Source: Ursus arctos (Eukaryota > Chordata > Mammalia > Carnivora > Ursidae). From it: a stretch of DNA of 64,000 nt. The notes under the pieces are model-generated. The model was not told where the DNA came from, ran no database searches, and saw nothing but the letters and a program-made list of their open reading frames with translations. The position numbers and the translations under genes were made by a program. The stretch lies in the NCBI RefSeq assembly GCF_023065955.2, contig NW_026622852.1:7038423-7102422 (forward strand), read 5' to 3'. Positions 46,071-57,627 of this stretch are shown piece by piece; positions within the stretch are counted from its first letter, which is position 1, and every line of letters begins with the position of its first letter.

Positions 46071-49000
46071 CTAGTTGTCTTTCTCTGCTTGACTTATTTC
46101 ACTTAGCATTATCTCCTCCAGTGCCGTCCATGTTGTAGCAAATGTTGAGAACTCGTTCTTTCTGATAGCTGAGTAATATTCCATTGTATATATGGACCAC
46201 AACTTCTTAATCCAGTCATCTGTTGAAGGGCATCTCGGCTCCTTCCACGATTTAGCTATTGTGGACATTGCTGCTATGAACATTGGGGTGCATATGGCCC
46301 TTCTCTTCACTACGTCTGTATCTTTGGGGTAAACACCCAGGAGTGCAATGGCTGGATCATAGGGTAGCTCAATTTTTAACTTTTTAAGGGACCTCCACGC
46401 TGTTTTCCAGAGTGGCTGTACCAACTTGCATTCCCACCAACAATGTAGGAGGGCTCCCCTTTCTCCACATCCTCTCCAACAATTGTTGTTTCTTGCCTTG
46501 TCTATTTTTGCCATTCTAACTGGCGTAAGGTGGTATCTTAGTGTGGTTTTGATTTGAATATCCTTGATGGCTAATGATTTTGAACATTTTTTCATGTGTC
46601 TGTTAGCCATTTGTATGTCTTCATTGGAAAAGTGTCTGTTCATATCTTCTGCCCATTTTTTGATTTGTTTATTTCTTTCTCGTGTATTGAGTTTGAGAAG
46701 TTCTTTGTAGATCTTGGATACCAGTCCTTTATCTGTAGAGTCATTTGCAAATATATTCTCCCATTCCGTGGGCTGCCTCTTAGTTTTTCTGACTGTTTCC
46801 TTGGCTGTGCAGAAACTTTTAATCTTGATGAAGTCCCATAAATTCATTTTATCTTTTGTTTCTCTTGCCTTTGGGGATGTATCATGAAAAAGTTTGCTTT
46901 GGCCGATGTCGTAGAGGTTGTTGCCTATGTTCTCGTCTAGAATTTTGATGGATTCCTGTCTCACATCGAGGTCTTTCATCCATTTGGAGTTTATCTTTGT
47001 GTATGGTGTGAGAGAGTGGTCAAGTTTCATTCTTTTGCATGTAGCTCTCCAATTTTAACAGCACCATTTATTGAAGAGGCTGTCTTTTTCCCACCGGATG
47101 TTTTTTCCTACTTTATCAAATATTAGCTGCCCGAAGAGTCGAGGGTCCATTTCTGGGCTCTCTATTCTGTTCCATTGGTCTATGTGTCTGTTTTTGTGCC
47201 AGTACCATGCTGTCTTTGTGATCACAGCTTTGTAGTACAACTCGAAATCTGGCATTGTGATGACCCCAGCTTTGTTTTTCCTTTTCAACAGTTCCTTGGA
47301 GATTCGGGGCCTTTTCTGTTTCCATACAACTTTAAGGACTATTTGTTCCAGTTCTTTGAAAAATGTCCTCGGTATTTTGATCGGGATAGCATTGAAAGTG
47401 TAGATTGCTCTGGGTAGCATGGACATTTTAACTATGTTAATTCTTCCGATCCATGAGCATGGAATATATTTCCATCTTTTTATGTCTTCCTCAATGTCTT
47501 TCAAGAGTGATTTATAGTTTCTAGAATATAGGTCCTTTACGTCTCTGGTTAAGTTAATTCCAAGGTAACGTATGGTTTTTGGTGCTATTGTAAATGGGAT
47601 GGATTCCCTAATTTCTCTCTCTTCGGTCTCATTATTCATGTGTAGAAATGCAACTGATTTCTGAGCATAGATTTTGTATCCCGCCACATTACTGAATTGC
47701 TCTATAACTTCTAATAGTTTGGGAGTGGCTTCTTTTGGGTTTTTCATATAGAGTATCATGTCATCTGCGAAGAGGGACATTTTGACTTCTTTTTTGCCGA
47801 TTTGAATACCTTTGATCCCTTTTTGTCCTCTGATTGCTGTTGCAAGGACTTCTAGTACTATGTTGAATAATAGTGGCGAGAGTGGGCATCCTTGTCGAGT
47901 TCCTGATCTTAAGGGAAAGGCTTCCAGCTTTTCCCCATTGAGAATAATATTTGCAGTAGGCTTTTCATAAATGGCTTTTATGAGATTGAGAAATGTACCC
48001 TCTATTCCTACACTCTGAAGGGTTTTAATCAGGAAAGGATGCTGTATTTTGTCAAATGCTTTTTCGGCATCAATTGAGAGGATCATATGGTTCCTGAGTC
48101 TTTTCTTGTTGATATGATGTATCACGCTGATTGATTTGCGAATATTGAACCACGCTTGCATCCCAGGTATGAATCCCACTTGATCGTGGTGGATAATCCT
48201 TTTAATGAACTGTTGGATTCTATTAGCAAGTATCTTGTTGAGGATTTTGGCGTCCATATTCATTAGGGAAATCGGTCTGTAATTCTCCTTTTTGAGGGGG
48301 TCTTTGCCTGGTTTGGGGATCAAGGTAATATTGGCCTCATAGAATGAGTTTGGTAGCTTTCCTTTTGTTTCTATTTTTTGAAATAGCTTTAGGAGAATAG
48401 GTATTATTTCTTCTTTGAATGTTTGGTAGAATTCCCCAGGAAAACCGTCTGGGCCTGGAGTTTTGTTATTTGGAAGGTTGTTTATCACTGACTCAATTTC
48501 TTCATAATTAATTGGCCTGTTTAAGAAATCAATTTCTTCCTGTTTCAATCTTGGTAGTTTATAGGTTTCCAGGTAGGATTCCATCTCTTCCAGATTGCTT
48601 AGTTTATTGGCATATAGCTGTTGATAAAAATTTCTAATAATCCTTCCAATTTCAATGGTGTTCGTCGTGACCTCTCCTTTTTCATTCGTAATTTTAATAA
48701 TCTGGGTCCTTTCTCTTTTCTTTTGGATAAGTGTTGCCAGTGGTCTCTCAATTTTATTGATTCTCTCAAAGACCAGCTCCTAGTCCTGTTGATCTGCTCT
48801 ACTGTACTTCTGGTTTCTGCTTGATTGATTTCAGCTCTAATTTTGGTCAACTGCTTCCTCGTGCGTGGATTAGGCCTGTCCCTCTGTTGCTGTTCCAGCT
48901 TCTTGAGGTGAGAATATAAAAACTGCATTTTAGATTTTTCTATTCTTTTGAGTGAGGCTTGGATGGCTATGTATTTCCCCCTTAGGACTGCCTGTGCAGT

Positions 49001-49866
49001 ATCCCATAGGTTTTGGACTGTTGTATTTTCATTCTCATTGGTCTCCATAAATTGTTTAATTTGATTTTTGATTTCCTGGTTTATCGAGTCATTCCTGAGC
49101 AGGATGGTTCTTAGTCTCCAAGTGTTTGAGTTTCTTCCAAATTTTTCCTTGTGGTTGAGTTCCAATTTCAGAGCATTGTGGTCTGAGAATATGCAGGGGA
49201 TAATTTCAATCTTTTGGTATCGGTTGAGACCTGTTTTGTGTCCCAGAACATGGTCTATTCTTGAGAATGTTCCATGGGCATTAGAATAGAATGAGTATTC
49301 TTTGGTTCTGGGGTGTAGTGTTCTATATATATCTATGAGGTCCAACTCGTCGAGTATGGCATTCAAAGCCTTTGATTCTTTGCTTAGTTTTTGCCAGGGT
49401 GTTCTGTCTATTTCTGAGAGTGGAGTGTTGAGGTCCCCTACTATTAATGTATTTTTATTTATATGTCTCTTTATTCTGGTTAAGAGTTGGCTTGTGTATC
49501 TTGCTGCTCCCCTGTTGGGGGCATATATATTTATAATTGTCATATCCACTTGTTGAATACTTCCTTTAAGAATAATATAGTGCCCTTCTGCATCTCTAAC
49601 TATAGTCTGTAGTTTAAAATCCAATTTATCTGATATGAGAATTGCTACCCCAGCTTTCTTTTGAGGTCCATTTGCGTGAAAGATGGTACTCCATCCCCTT
49701 ACTCTCAGTCTGAATGCATCTTTGGGTTCGAAATGAGTCTCTTGTAGACAGCAAATGGATGGGTCATTTCTTTTTATCCAACCTGCAACCCTGTGGCGCT
49801 TTATGGAGAATTTAAGCCATTCACATTAAGACTGAGTACTGAGAGATATGATTTTAATGATGCCAT
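46071..49866 (-). pseudogene. L1 ORF2 (endonuclease/reverse transcriptase), copy B, four lesions
   Basis: The ATG at 49864-49866 begins MASLKSYLSVLSLNVNGLNS. A one-base loss near 49804 then creates an immediate TAA (49801-49803). The endonuclease/linker frame runs from 49624 ([12 protein letters not shown] and SDH present) to a one-base loss near 48771 ('aaagacc' here, 'aagaacc' in copy A). The RT frame (Met at 48584) has SIDAEKAFD (170-178), [11 protein letters not shown] (228-238) and FADD (272-275). It stops at TAA 47055-47057, where copy A has Trp-Glu codons. The C-terminal frame (Met at 47030) has C184, C188, H196 and C201 as CX3CX7HX4C. It ends at TAG 46071-46073, about ten codons before copy A's end. 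All catalytic motifs are otherwise intact, so inactivation is recent. Confidence 0.96.
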
Positions 49867-49938
49867 GTTGCCAGTAAAGTCTTTGTTTGTATTGGCTGTG
49901 ACTTTCTGTTCTGTATCACTCTTGGGGCCTTTTTACTT

Positions 49939-50845
49939 TTATAGAACCCCCCGTAATATCTCCTGTAGGGCTGGTTTCGTGGTTACGAAATTGGTTAGTG
50001 ACTGGCGATTCTGAAATGTCTTTATTTCTCCATCAATTCTGAATCACAGCCTTGCTGGATAAAGGATCCTTGGCTGCATGTTTTTCTCTGAAAGAGATTT
50101 AAATATGCTCCCCCAACCCTTTCTCTCCTTCCAGGTCTGTGTAGACAGGTCTGACGTAATTCTGATGCCTTTGCCTTGGTACATGAGAAATTTCTTTGCC
50201 CTGGCCGCTTTCAATACTGTATCCTTGGATCTAATATTTGCGAAATGCACTATGACGTGACGTGGCGTAGGTTTGTCGTGGTTGAGCTTGGGAGGGGTCC
50301 TCTCTGCCTCTTGGACATGAATGTTTGTTTCCCTCGCTAGATTAGGGAAGTTTTCAGCTACAATTTGTTCAAATATCTCTTCTAGACCTCTATTTTTCTC
50401 CACCCCCTCGGGGATGCTGATGATTCTAACATTGGATCGTTTCATTGAGTCAGTAATCTCCCGTAACCTACATTCGTGGGCTTGGATTTTTTTAAGAGCA
50501 GCTTCTATTTTCGTTTTTTCCTCTATTAACCCATCCTCCAATTCACTAACCCATTCCTCTGCTTCTGTGACCCTGGCCGTCAGAGCTTCTAGTTTTTCCT
50601 GCATTTGGCTCATAGAATTTTTAATTTCTGTCAGATTCACTCTCATTTCTGTCCTTAGGGATTCTATATTCTCAGTAACCTTTTCGTTAATACTTTTTTC
50701 AATTCTACTCATCATTTTGACCATCGTTACTCTGAATTCCATTTCTGATAATTTGGTTACATCCATATCATTATTTCTGTGGCAGAGGCCACAGACTCAC
50801 TGTCTTTTCTTTGCTGGGGGTTGGGGGGCTTCTCCTTCTTGTCAT
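49939..50845 (-). pseudogene. L1 ORF1 (RNA-binding chaperone), copy B, frameshifted and truncated
   Basis: The open part (50766-50044, 240 codons) has a coiled coil (about residues 10-105), an RRM-like region starting NVRIISIPEG (copy A has NVRIIGIPEG) and the start of the C-terminal domain ending ILYPARL. The probable start codon is at 50843-50845. Between it and the open part, the C-rich run (CCCCCC-AA-CCCCC on the minus strand) and a base loss near 50770 disturb the frame. TGA at 50044-50046 is in the same place as in copy A, and the frame stays open behind it to TAA 49939-49941. It is intact in its central trimer and RNA-binding regions but would lack much of the C-terminal domain. Confidence 0.93.
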
Positions 50846-50949
50846 TCTGTTGAGGAGAGGTTGCGGGGTTGTCCAGAGCCCAAATTATTGACTGGGTCCC
50901 AGGCCGTGCCCCTTGTTTTATAGGGATCATAGGGATGTGGGCTTCTTCT

Positions 50950-51070
50950 TTAAAGATTTTATTTATTTATCTGAGAGAGAGAGACAGACAGTCAGCAAGA
51001 ACGGGAACAGAAGCAGGGGAGTGGGAGAGGAAGAAGCAGGCTCCCAGCGGCCGAGCCCAATGAGGGACTC
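50950..51070 (-). repeat. Can-SINE-derived segment inside the L1 5' UTR
   Basis: On the plus strand the segment reads 'taaagattttatttatttat', 'gagagagagagacagacagt', 'gggagtgggagaggaagaag' and 'caggctcccagcgg'. This is a reversed Can-SINE tail and middle, in the same sense as the L1. The tRNA-like head is absent. Copy A contains the beginning of the same segment, so it belongs to the L1 lineage and not only to this copy. Confidence 0.85.
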
Positions 51071-51486
51071 CTTTTCAGCCTGCCTTCTGTGTTCTGGGGG
51101 AGGGGCCTGCTGCGCCGATACTCAGGCAACGCTGTTTGGGTACAGTCTCCTTTGCCCTGCGAGGGGGGATGGGGATGGGCATGCTGTGAGCCGGTATTTA
51201 CAGGCTTTTGTTCTCTGGCGGCTTTCCCTGGCGGTCGGCTATGCCTCTTCTGAGAGTCAGAGCAGCAGAGGCTGAATTGTCACATAACAGAGGGATTGCG
51301 GCCCGTTCTCCACTGACGTTCTGGCCACTTTAACTCTGTTACTGTTGGTGATGCTCAACCCTGTGTCGTCCAGGGATGTGCGCCCCACACCCGGCGTCCC
51401 TGCCCTTACTTCCAGAGCTGGCGCGTCTCTGTCCTTTGTGTTTCTAACGCCGGCAGCCGCCAGCCGCCCCTGCGTCCTCCCGGATC

Positions 51487-51862
51487 TCCCGGTCTCAGTC
51501 TATGCCCGGTGAGCACACCCGGATTCCCGAGTTCCGTGAGAAGCCTGGTGGCGCGTACACCCGGTTCAGGGTCTCAGTCTGCTGTTTCGCGGGTGCCGAC
51601 TGCGAGTCCGCCCGGTCCCCCGTGCAGGTGGCCCGCCAGCCGCCAGCCACCCCTCACACACTCGCTCCGGGAGCTCCCGGTCTCAGTCTGGATCCCTTGA
51701 GCACACTGGGATTCCGGAGTTCTGCGAGATGCCTCGTGGCGCGCGCGTTCACGGCTCACCGGTCTCAGTCCGCTCTCTCGCAGGTGCCATCCATGAGTCC
51801 GCCCGCTCCCCCATGCAGGTGGCTGCCGCTTCCCGGGGCCCGAACGCGGCGACTCCCTCCCC
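51487..51862 (-). repeat. Two tandem 188-bp units in the L1 5' UTR
   Basis: TCCCGGTCTCAGTC starts at 51487 and again at 51675. Both units continue with 'gagcacac', 'ggattcc', 'gtggcgcg', 'gtctcagtc', 'gagtccgcccg' and 'tgcaggtggc' in the same order, with scattered differences. A partial third unit may precede at about 51432-51486. The layout resembles monomer-type L1 promoters. Confidence 0.8.
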
Positions 51863-52063
51863 CTTCCATTTATCTTCTAATATCTGTGTGTGGTTTCCCG
51901 GCTCCCCGCTTCGTACCTCAATACTCAGCGTTGGAGATGTTCATTTGTAGAGATCCAGATGTATCTTCCTGCGTCTTAGGCTGATTCCGTGGATGTTCAG
52001 GCTGGTCTGGTACCTATCCAACTCGACTCAGGGGACCGGCTGAAAAAGGGGTCCCCTACTCCT

Positions 52064-52073
52064 CCGCCATCTT
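52064..52073 (-). promoter_or_regulatory. YY1-like motif at the L1 5' end
   Basis: AAGATGGCGG on the minus strand, within eight bases of the element's 5' end. A YY1 site at this position is known to set the transcription start of mammalian L1s. Its function here is inferred from sequence and position. Confidence 0.7.
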
Positions 52074-52080
52074 AACTCCT

Positions 52081-52094
52081 ATTAAAATGTTTTT
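52081..52094. repeat. Right target-site duplication of L1 copy B
   Basis: ATTAAAATGTTTTT, identical to 45747-45760. Confidence 0.95.
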
Positions 52095-52358
52095 GTTTGA
52101 AGATTCCAAAAGTGTGGCAAAGTGTTTGTAGTTGGTCACTCTCTCTACCTTTGTAAATGTTTCTAAACATTCATCAGTAAAATGATTTTTAAAATGTAGT
52201 GGACACTTGTTTCCTATCTCATTATAGGTCTTCCACAATGAAGCCATTTCTAAGGCTCACTGCTGACGTCTCCAGTTCTTTCTCCTCAGTTCCTCTGGAA
52301 TATTTACAATTGCTGCATAGTTGTTGCTTGTTGGCTTCTGCTATAAAGGAAAATAATC

Positions 52359-52595
52359 CTGGGGTGCCTGGGTGACTCAGTCGGTTAAGCATCTGTCTTT
52401 GGCTCATGTCATGATCCCAGGGTCCTGGGATTGAGCCCCAAAATGAGCCCCACATTGAGATCCCTGCTCAGTGGGGAGTCTGTTTCTTCTTCTGCCTCTC
52501 TTCCCCTGCCCTCCACCCCAGCTTGTGCTCTTTCCCTCACTCTCACTCTCTCTCTCTCAAATAAATAAAATCTTTAAAAAAAAAAAGAAAGAAAA
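52359..52595 (+). mobile_element. Can-SINE with small internal duplication
   Basis: The head CTGGGGTGCCTGGGTGACTC, the 'cagggtcctgggattgagcc' region and an AAATAAATAAAATC tail are present. 'GAGCCCCA' is repeated at about 52433 and 52446. ATAAAGGAAAATAATC (52343-52358) and ATAAAAGAAAATAATC (52596-52611) form a 16-bp target duplication with one mismatch. Confidence 0.96.
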
Positions 52596-52949
52596 ATAAA
52601 AGAAAATAATCATGATTCTCCATTTATCTCTGTGTTTGCTTTTACCCAGATTCCTTGATGAACCCCTCTTCCATGACTGTATACATCTATGTAAATATTA
52701 GTAAAGTTGTTACCCTTTGCCCTGTTATCAGAATCCTTGAAAAATTTCATCTACCTCATATTTTCAAGTACCATTTTTATGTAGGTGGTTCCCAGTTCTG
52801 TACTTCCATACCTGTCCAACGTCCTGAGGACCAGGACCAAATTTCCAAAGAGATGAGGACTGTAACACATATATGTCCATCACCACCAGAAACTGTGATC
52901 AAAACCAAACTTCTCTTATTCTCTAATAATTCCTTTTATTTTCCTTCTA

Positions 52950-53345
52950 CCTATTCCGTATATTGTACACCTCATTTGTCCATGACTCATTCATCTCCCC
53001 TCTTCCATATTCACCACTTATCACTAAGTGCTGCTAATTTCCCTTCTTGACTCTCTAATGTCTCACATCAATAAGCGCATTGCCACAGCTATTTCAGAAC
53101 TTGTTACTTCTCACCTAAGCTGCCGTCTTAATCTAACTGCCCTTTCCTCCTCTCTCACTTCTCTTCACTATCCAAGTGTTGTCAGAGCTATGAGAATATC
53201 TTATGATTTCCAAGGACTGGGTAGGATAAAGCTCAAACTCTAGTCTGGTCTACAAAATTCTGCAAAATCAGATTGATGTCCACTTTCTCATCATTTCTTC
53301 TCCTGCCCACTCTTTAAGCTCCTCCAATCATTAAGGCACTCAAGA
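52950..53345. repeat. Degraded ancient interspersed repeat
   Basis: Phrases such as 'attgccacagctatttcaga', 'taggataaagctcaaactct', 'ctacaaaattctgcaaaatc' and 'cactctttaagctcctccaa' follow a familiar ancient mammalian repeat. The family is not assigned. The open frames at 52655-53050 and 53028-53243 have no other support. Confidence 0.35.
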
Positions 53346-53384
53346 CTTTTTCTTAAAGTTATTATTTTAATCACCTTAGAAGTG

Positions 53385-53500
53385 ATGAACTGAGAATTAG
53401 GGAATTTACATTGGTATCCCAAAGTTACATAATTTGAGCACTGAAATCAACCATCAGTGCAAGGTCTTCTGATGCCGAGTCCAAATCATAACTTATACTG
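53385..53500 (+). repeat. Possible MIR remnant
   Basis: 'Aactgagaattagggaattt', 'cccaaagttacataatttga' and 'caaggtcttctgatgccgag' loosely follow the sense MIR core. Confidence 0.4.
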
Positions 53501-53742
53501 AAGAAATCAGAATAATACAAATATTATTTTCCTCAAGATGAAAAGTGGAAATTAAGAAAAAAATAAGTAGAAATTATTTTCTGAAATTAAAAAAATAGTT
53601 AAATATAATCAAAGGTAACTTAAAAGAGTTTTTAATATTTTATATGTTTATCAGCAACATAATATTGGGAGAACATATGCATAATTTACAATAACACATT
53701 TTTTGCACTAATAATAAGAGGAACCATTGTTCAACAGCTGAG

Positions 53743-53941
53743 GAGTTTTTATTTATTTATTTTTATATCTTTTAGAGAAAGAGAGCAAACTGGGGGAGAG
53801 GGGAGGGAGAGAAAGAACCTTAAGCAAGCTCCACTCCCAGCGTGAAGCCTCACACGGGGCTTGATCTCAAGACTCTGAGATCATGACTTGAGCCAAAATC
53901 AACAGTCAAACCTTTAATCAACTGAGCCACCCAAATGCTCC
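53743..53941 (-). mobile_element. Can-SINE, older
   Basis: The tail TTTTTATTTATTTATTTTTA is at the left and the reversed head 'actgagccacccaaatgctc' at the right. The 'actctgagatcatgacttga' box region is clear. CAGCTGAG at 53735-53742 and 53942-53949 is a short target duplication. Confidence 0.92.
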
Positions 53942-53954
53942 CAGCTGAGAAATT

Positions 53955-54105
53955 GTTAAAGTGTACATTTAACCCTTACAGTAAGGATTATTTTCTCCAC
54001 TTTCACTAAGAGAATACATGCTAAGTGTCACACAAGAATTGTAAGAAGGAAACCAGGAATGAAATTCAGATATGTTGACTTAAAGTCCACTGTTCTCTTT
54101 AATAA
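53955..54105 (+). repeat. Possible MIR remnant
   Basis: 'Tttaacccttacagtaagga', 'ttattttctccactttcact' and 'gaaaccaggaatgaaattca' follow the sense MIR order with heavy divergence. Confidence 0.45.
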
Positions 54106-57100
54106 TTTCATGAGAATTACGAAAACCCCTGTCTCATCCATCTCTGGAGGATTTCTTCTTTGTAAGGAATATTTTAATTTAGAAATATTTAAGACATATA
54201 TTTTGAATACATTTTTAAATAATATTATTTTAAAACAACTTGGCCAAATTAATGTAATCTGATGTAGCATTCAAAAAATTTGACCAATTCCCATGTTTTA
54301 AATATTTCTAGATTAAAGGAATTGAATACAGAAAGAATTATTTTGAACAACCACAGTCTGCTTACTCCAAATGCTGAGAAATGTAAATAAGAACATCAAG
54401 AACCAAAACATGATTTTCACTAAACATTGGTTGGTATGAATAGTGCCCCACAGAGCTGTTTCAGGGTAATTCATTTCATCTATAATGAGAAACAATGGGG
54501 TAAATTTTCAAGCACTGAAGACACATAAATGGCACTGCCAATTATCCAGTGCCATCACAATATGCTTCTTCCTTCTGACAAAATAGTGAGTGAAATTACA
54601 ATAAGCGCAGTCTAGAGATATACAGCAACTACCAAAGAAGTAGTTGCCTAATCTTCGTGATTATGTCCTCAGTGCACTCCTTTCAACAATTTCATTTGGA
54701 TTTAGGCATTTTTTTTCCCCTCTGTGCCTATGAATACTGTAAAAGAAAAATGGTGTGTTTCAGCCTCAAGGTATCTGTGTTTCATTGGTGGAAGTCTTTT
54801 CTTCAAAAACTTTTAGAAACCTTTGAACTACACTGTTCATGGTGCATCCTAGGCAGGCATCAAACTGAATCTCACTCGGCCTTTTCTGAAATCATGGATC
54901 TACATTGGTATATAGTTTGAGTATGGTTCGGAGGTCAATTGGTGGATTATAAAGAGACATTCCTGCGTCCAAAGATCTGAATCAAATTTAATTCCACACT
55001 TAACCACAACCACATTCATTTGGGATGCTTTTTTCTAAGGGAAAACCCCACATATTGTGACTCAATAACATAGTTTTGACTTCTGACAACAGTCACATGT
55101 ATTAGTTGTCTAGTGCAAATAGATATGGCTTTAAAAAAAATTGTTATGCCGTCCTAACTATCACAAGGACTAGTTGTGTAAGTTAAACCAGATTATGTCA
55201 TATGTCTGAACCCGATGACAGTCTATCTGTGAAATGTGTGAGTTTGTGACTAACATAAATAAAATAAGATTCTCTTCTCATGGTTTCAAAGACATGGAGG
55301 TACATTCATTTTCATGCCTTTCTTCATTATACTCTATGATGTTAGATGTGTGTGAAAGACTTTCCAATGACTTATGATGACTATATTGCCTTATTGTGGT
55401 AAGTAGCTCTCTATCTAAATTTAATAGTGTGCCAAAAAACATTCACTGAACATTCACGAAATGCCACTAAGTGCTAAACAGTATGTTACGTGCTAAGAGT
55501 AGAAGAAAAATATAATACAGATTATGCCCTAAAAATGCTATAGAGAAAATAAAACATGAAAATATTTGCTATTGCTTGTGTGCTTACGATGCACTAGGCA
55601 TGAACTGGTTCCACAGTTAGATGAATAGAGCAATTTGTATTCAAACCTAGATTTTACTGATTCTAAATTCTGGGTCTGGTCACTCATACTATATTACCAC
55701 AAAGAGGAAAAGGATTTAGCAAATATTAATTTAGGATCTTTGAATTCCAAGCCCTGTTTAGTACCTTCCTTAATGCTTATAACCTACTGGTTTATCCCAC
55801 CAAATTTCCTGAGCCAATCCTGATCAACACAGCTTATTTTAGGTCCCTGTTCCTTCCACTGGGTGACTAAGGAGCCACAAACTGTACATTGTGTCACAGG
55901 AAATCCTCATTAATGGCCTCTTAACTCACGGCCTGATAGGCCCTGATCACTTGCTTTGCGTATGCTAATCCCCTCCCCCAAGATAATGGAATTGACTCTG
56001 TAACCAGAGTTATCATCTGGAGTCTAGACAGTTTCTTATAATAAGGACCTATATGAAAAATAATCCTGTCAATAATCAGGCAGAAGATATTATATTACCC
56101 TTGAATTCGATGCCTAACCTTAGAATGCCAAAAGTTGTCCCAGATTTTGGTCTAATGACTATTTTTCTTAGGGCTGACCATAATGTTGGGCTTTTTCTTG
56201 GTCTCAGCCCCATCTGATCCTGAATTTCCACTGTTATCCTTCATCCAGCTGAGGGCCTGAAGAATGTCAGTATTATTTTCCTATTTAAGCATCTTGTCAC
56301 TATTCATTTTATAGTAATTACATGAACCTGATAAGCAGACCATCAATCCAACATGTTTTGCTTCCATAAAATAAATGTATCTTGCTTATGTTAAATGAGT
56401 ATAAGAAACTTTTGTAATTTTTATAATTTGTCTTTAGAGAATAAAATACAAATGACAAGCCTTTATTGAATAGGTTCTCTGGTTTTCTTGTACTTAGAAT
56501 CAAAACAATGACTGTGATAACCATGCACTACAGATGCCAAGCTCTTTTGGCACAAGTGTCTTTTTCTTTCTCTCTGTCATCTATATGTTTTATATTTTTA
56601 TGGGCAATACCATCCATTACTCCAGAATTAACTTGAAAATGTCTGTGTCACGAGGAAGCTAAAAACACCCCATGCTTTGCAGGGTGCCATGTTTTGATGA
56701 CTTAATTAGCCTTGATCTCTAGGAACAAGTACATTTTAATTGATATGCAGATTTAATTGTACAGATGCTACATTTGTAAAACCAATATTTTAAGTAAGTG
56801 TACGGTGGGTGTTCTGTATGCTCCTATTTGAGGAGAGAAACTGGCTTCTTTTAAATGTAAACACATTCAATTGATTTAAAGTGCAGCTATTCTTTGAAAA
56901 GTTTCCTACTCATATTATTATAATTTTGATGGAAATTATTAAAATTGATACAATTCCTCAGAGATTTTCTTTTAAAAAAGATATTTATTTTAAATATTAT
57001 CAATTAGGTAATGGCTATATTCACCAAAATTCCATAATTAGGGGTAACAATACCAATCATAATAATAGGATTTTGGTAATAGTACCTCACATTGCAGAAT

Positions 57101-57189
57101 ATTAAAATTTGCAGAGTTCTGTAAAACATGGACCTTGTAACATAAGTTACTTAGATAAGAAGCTTATTTTTTATTTACTGATTTTATAC
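54106..57189. other. Mostly unique sequence
   Basis: About 55440-55540 ('aacattcacgaaatgccact', 'aagtgctaaacagtatgtta') looks like another ancient MIR/L2-class remnant. About 56680-56780 is a TAAT/ATTA-rich non-repetitive stretch noted as a candidate conserved element. Open frames here (for example 54657-54920) have no support as genes. Confidence 0.35.
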
Positions 57190-57300
57190 CTATAGAATAA
57201 TCCCAACCTCTCAGAACAGTTTCTTACCATTAAAATGAGAATAAACATATCTATTTTATTGGGTGGCTTAAAGCTTTATCTGAGTTAATATTTGTATTTG
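57190..57300 (-). repeat. Possible MIR remnant
   Basis: 'Cccaacctctcagaacagtt', 'tcttaccattaaaatgagaa' and 'gtggcttaaagctttatctg' follow the antisense MIR core. Confidence 0.5.
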
Positions 57301-57627
57301 TTGACAACAAATGTTTAATATATATTAATTTGAATTAGAAGAGATTATAGCCACAAAGAAACTCTATGAGATCCCCAACCACCCAAGAAGCTCACTTGAA
57401 AAAGGAATGATTTTAGACATGGATATAATCATCTTAAGAAAGTAGTGTTAGTCAATTATTTCTTTAGTATTTTGAGAAAAAAATGGTGATACACTTTGCT
57501 GGAATAACAGATAAAACAGGAGAATAAGGAAGAAAAGCACTTGGAAAGAATGAGAATGAGTTATGTCAATTTTCTAAAAAACAGATGTTTTCACTGTACT
57601 GAATAATCATCTTAAAAGATTTGACGA

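Larger units (their letters stand above)
45761..52080 (-). mobile_element. Young full-length L1 (copy B), 6.3 kb
   Basis: Minus-strand order: 5' UTR (52080-50846) starting AGGAGTTAAGATGGCGGAGG, then ORF1 (50845-50044, open to 49939 but for the TGA), a spacer, ORF2 (49866-46071), and a 3' UTR with a G-rich polypurine tract and an AATAAA signal. It ends in a very short A tail (about seven A) against the left target duplication. Both ends and the 14-bp duplication are intact, so this was a complete retrotransposition. ORF2 now has two single-base frameshifts and two nonsense codons, and ORF1 is frameshifted near its start, so the copy is dead. Similarity to copy A is very high over the shared length. 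Confidence 0.97.
50846..52080 (-). promoter_or_regulatory. L1 5' UTR / promoter region (copy B), CpG-rich
   Basis: About 1.2 kb upstream of ORF1. From about 51100 to 51960 it is strikingly GC- and CpG-rich against the AT-rich surroundings. In L1s the 5' UTR holds an internal RNA polymerase II promoter, commonly silenced by CpG methylation. Visible parts are a YY1-like site at the extreme 5' end (52064-52073), two copies of a 188-bp repeat, and a SINE-tail-like segment near ORF1 (50950-51070). Long frames on the plus strand here (51502-51984) reflect the scarcity of stop codons in GC-rich DNA. Confidence 0.85.

Noticed and set aside
51502..51984. Plus-strand open frame of 160 codons rich in P, R, S
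   Set aside because: It lies antisense across the GC-rich tandem units of the L1 5' UTR, where stop codons are rare. There is no domain, and overlapping frames (51509-51700, 51729-51950) are equally open.
54657..54920. 87-codon plus-strand frame, possible exon
   Set aside because: No convincing acceptor/donor pair bounds it, and I recognise no domain.
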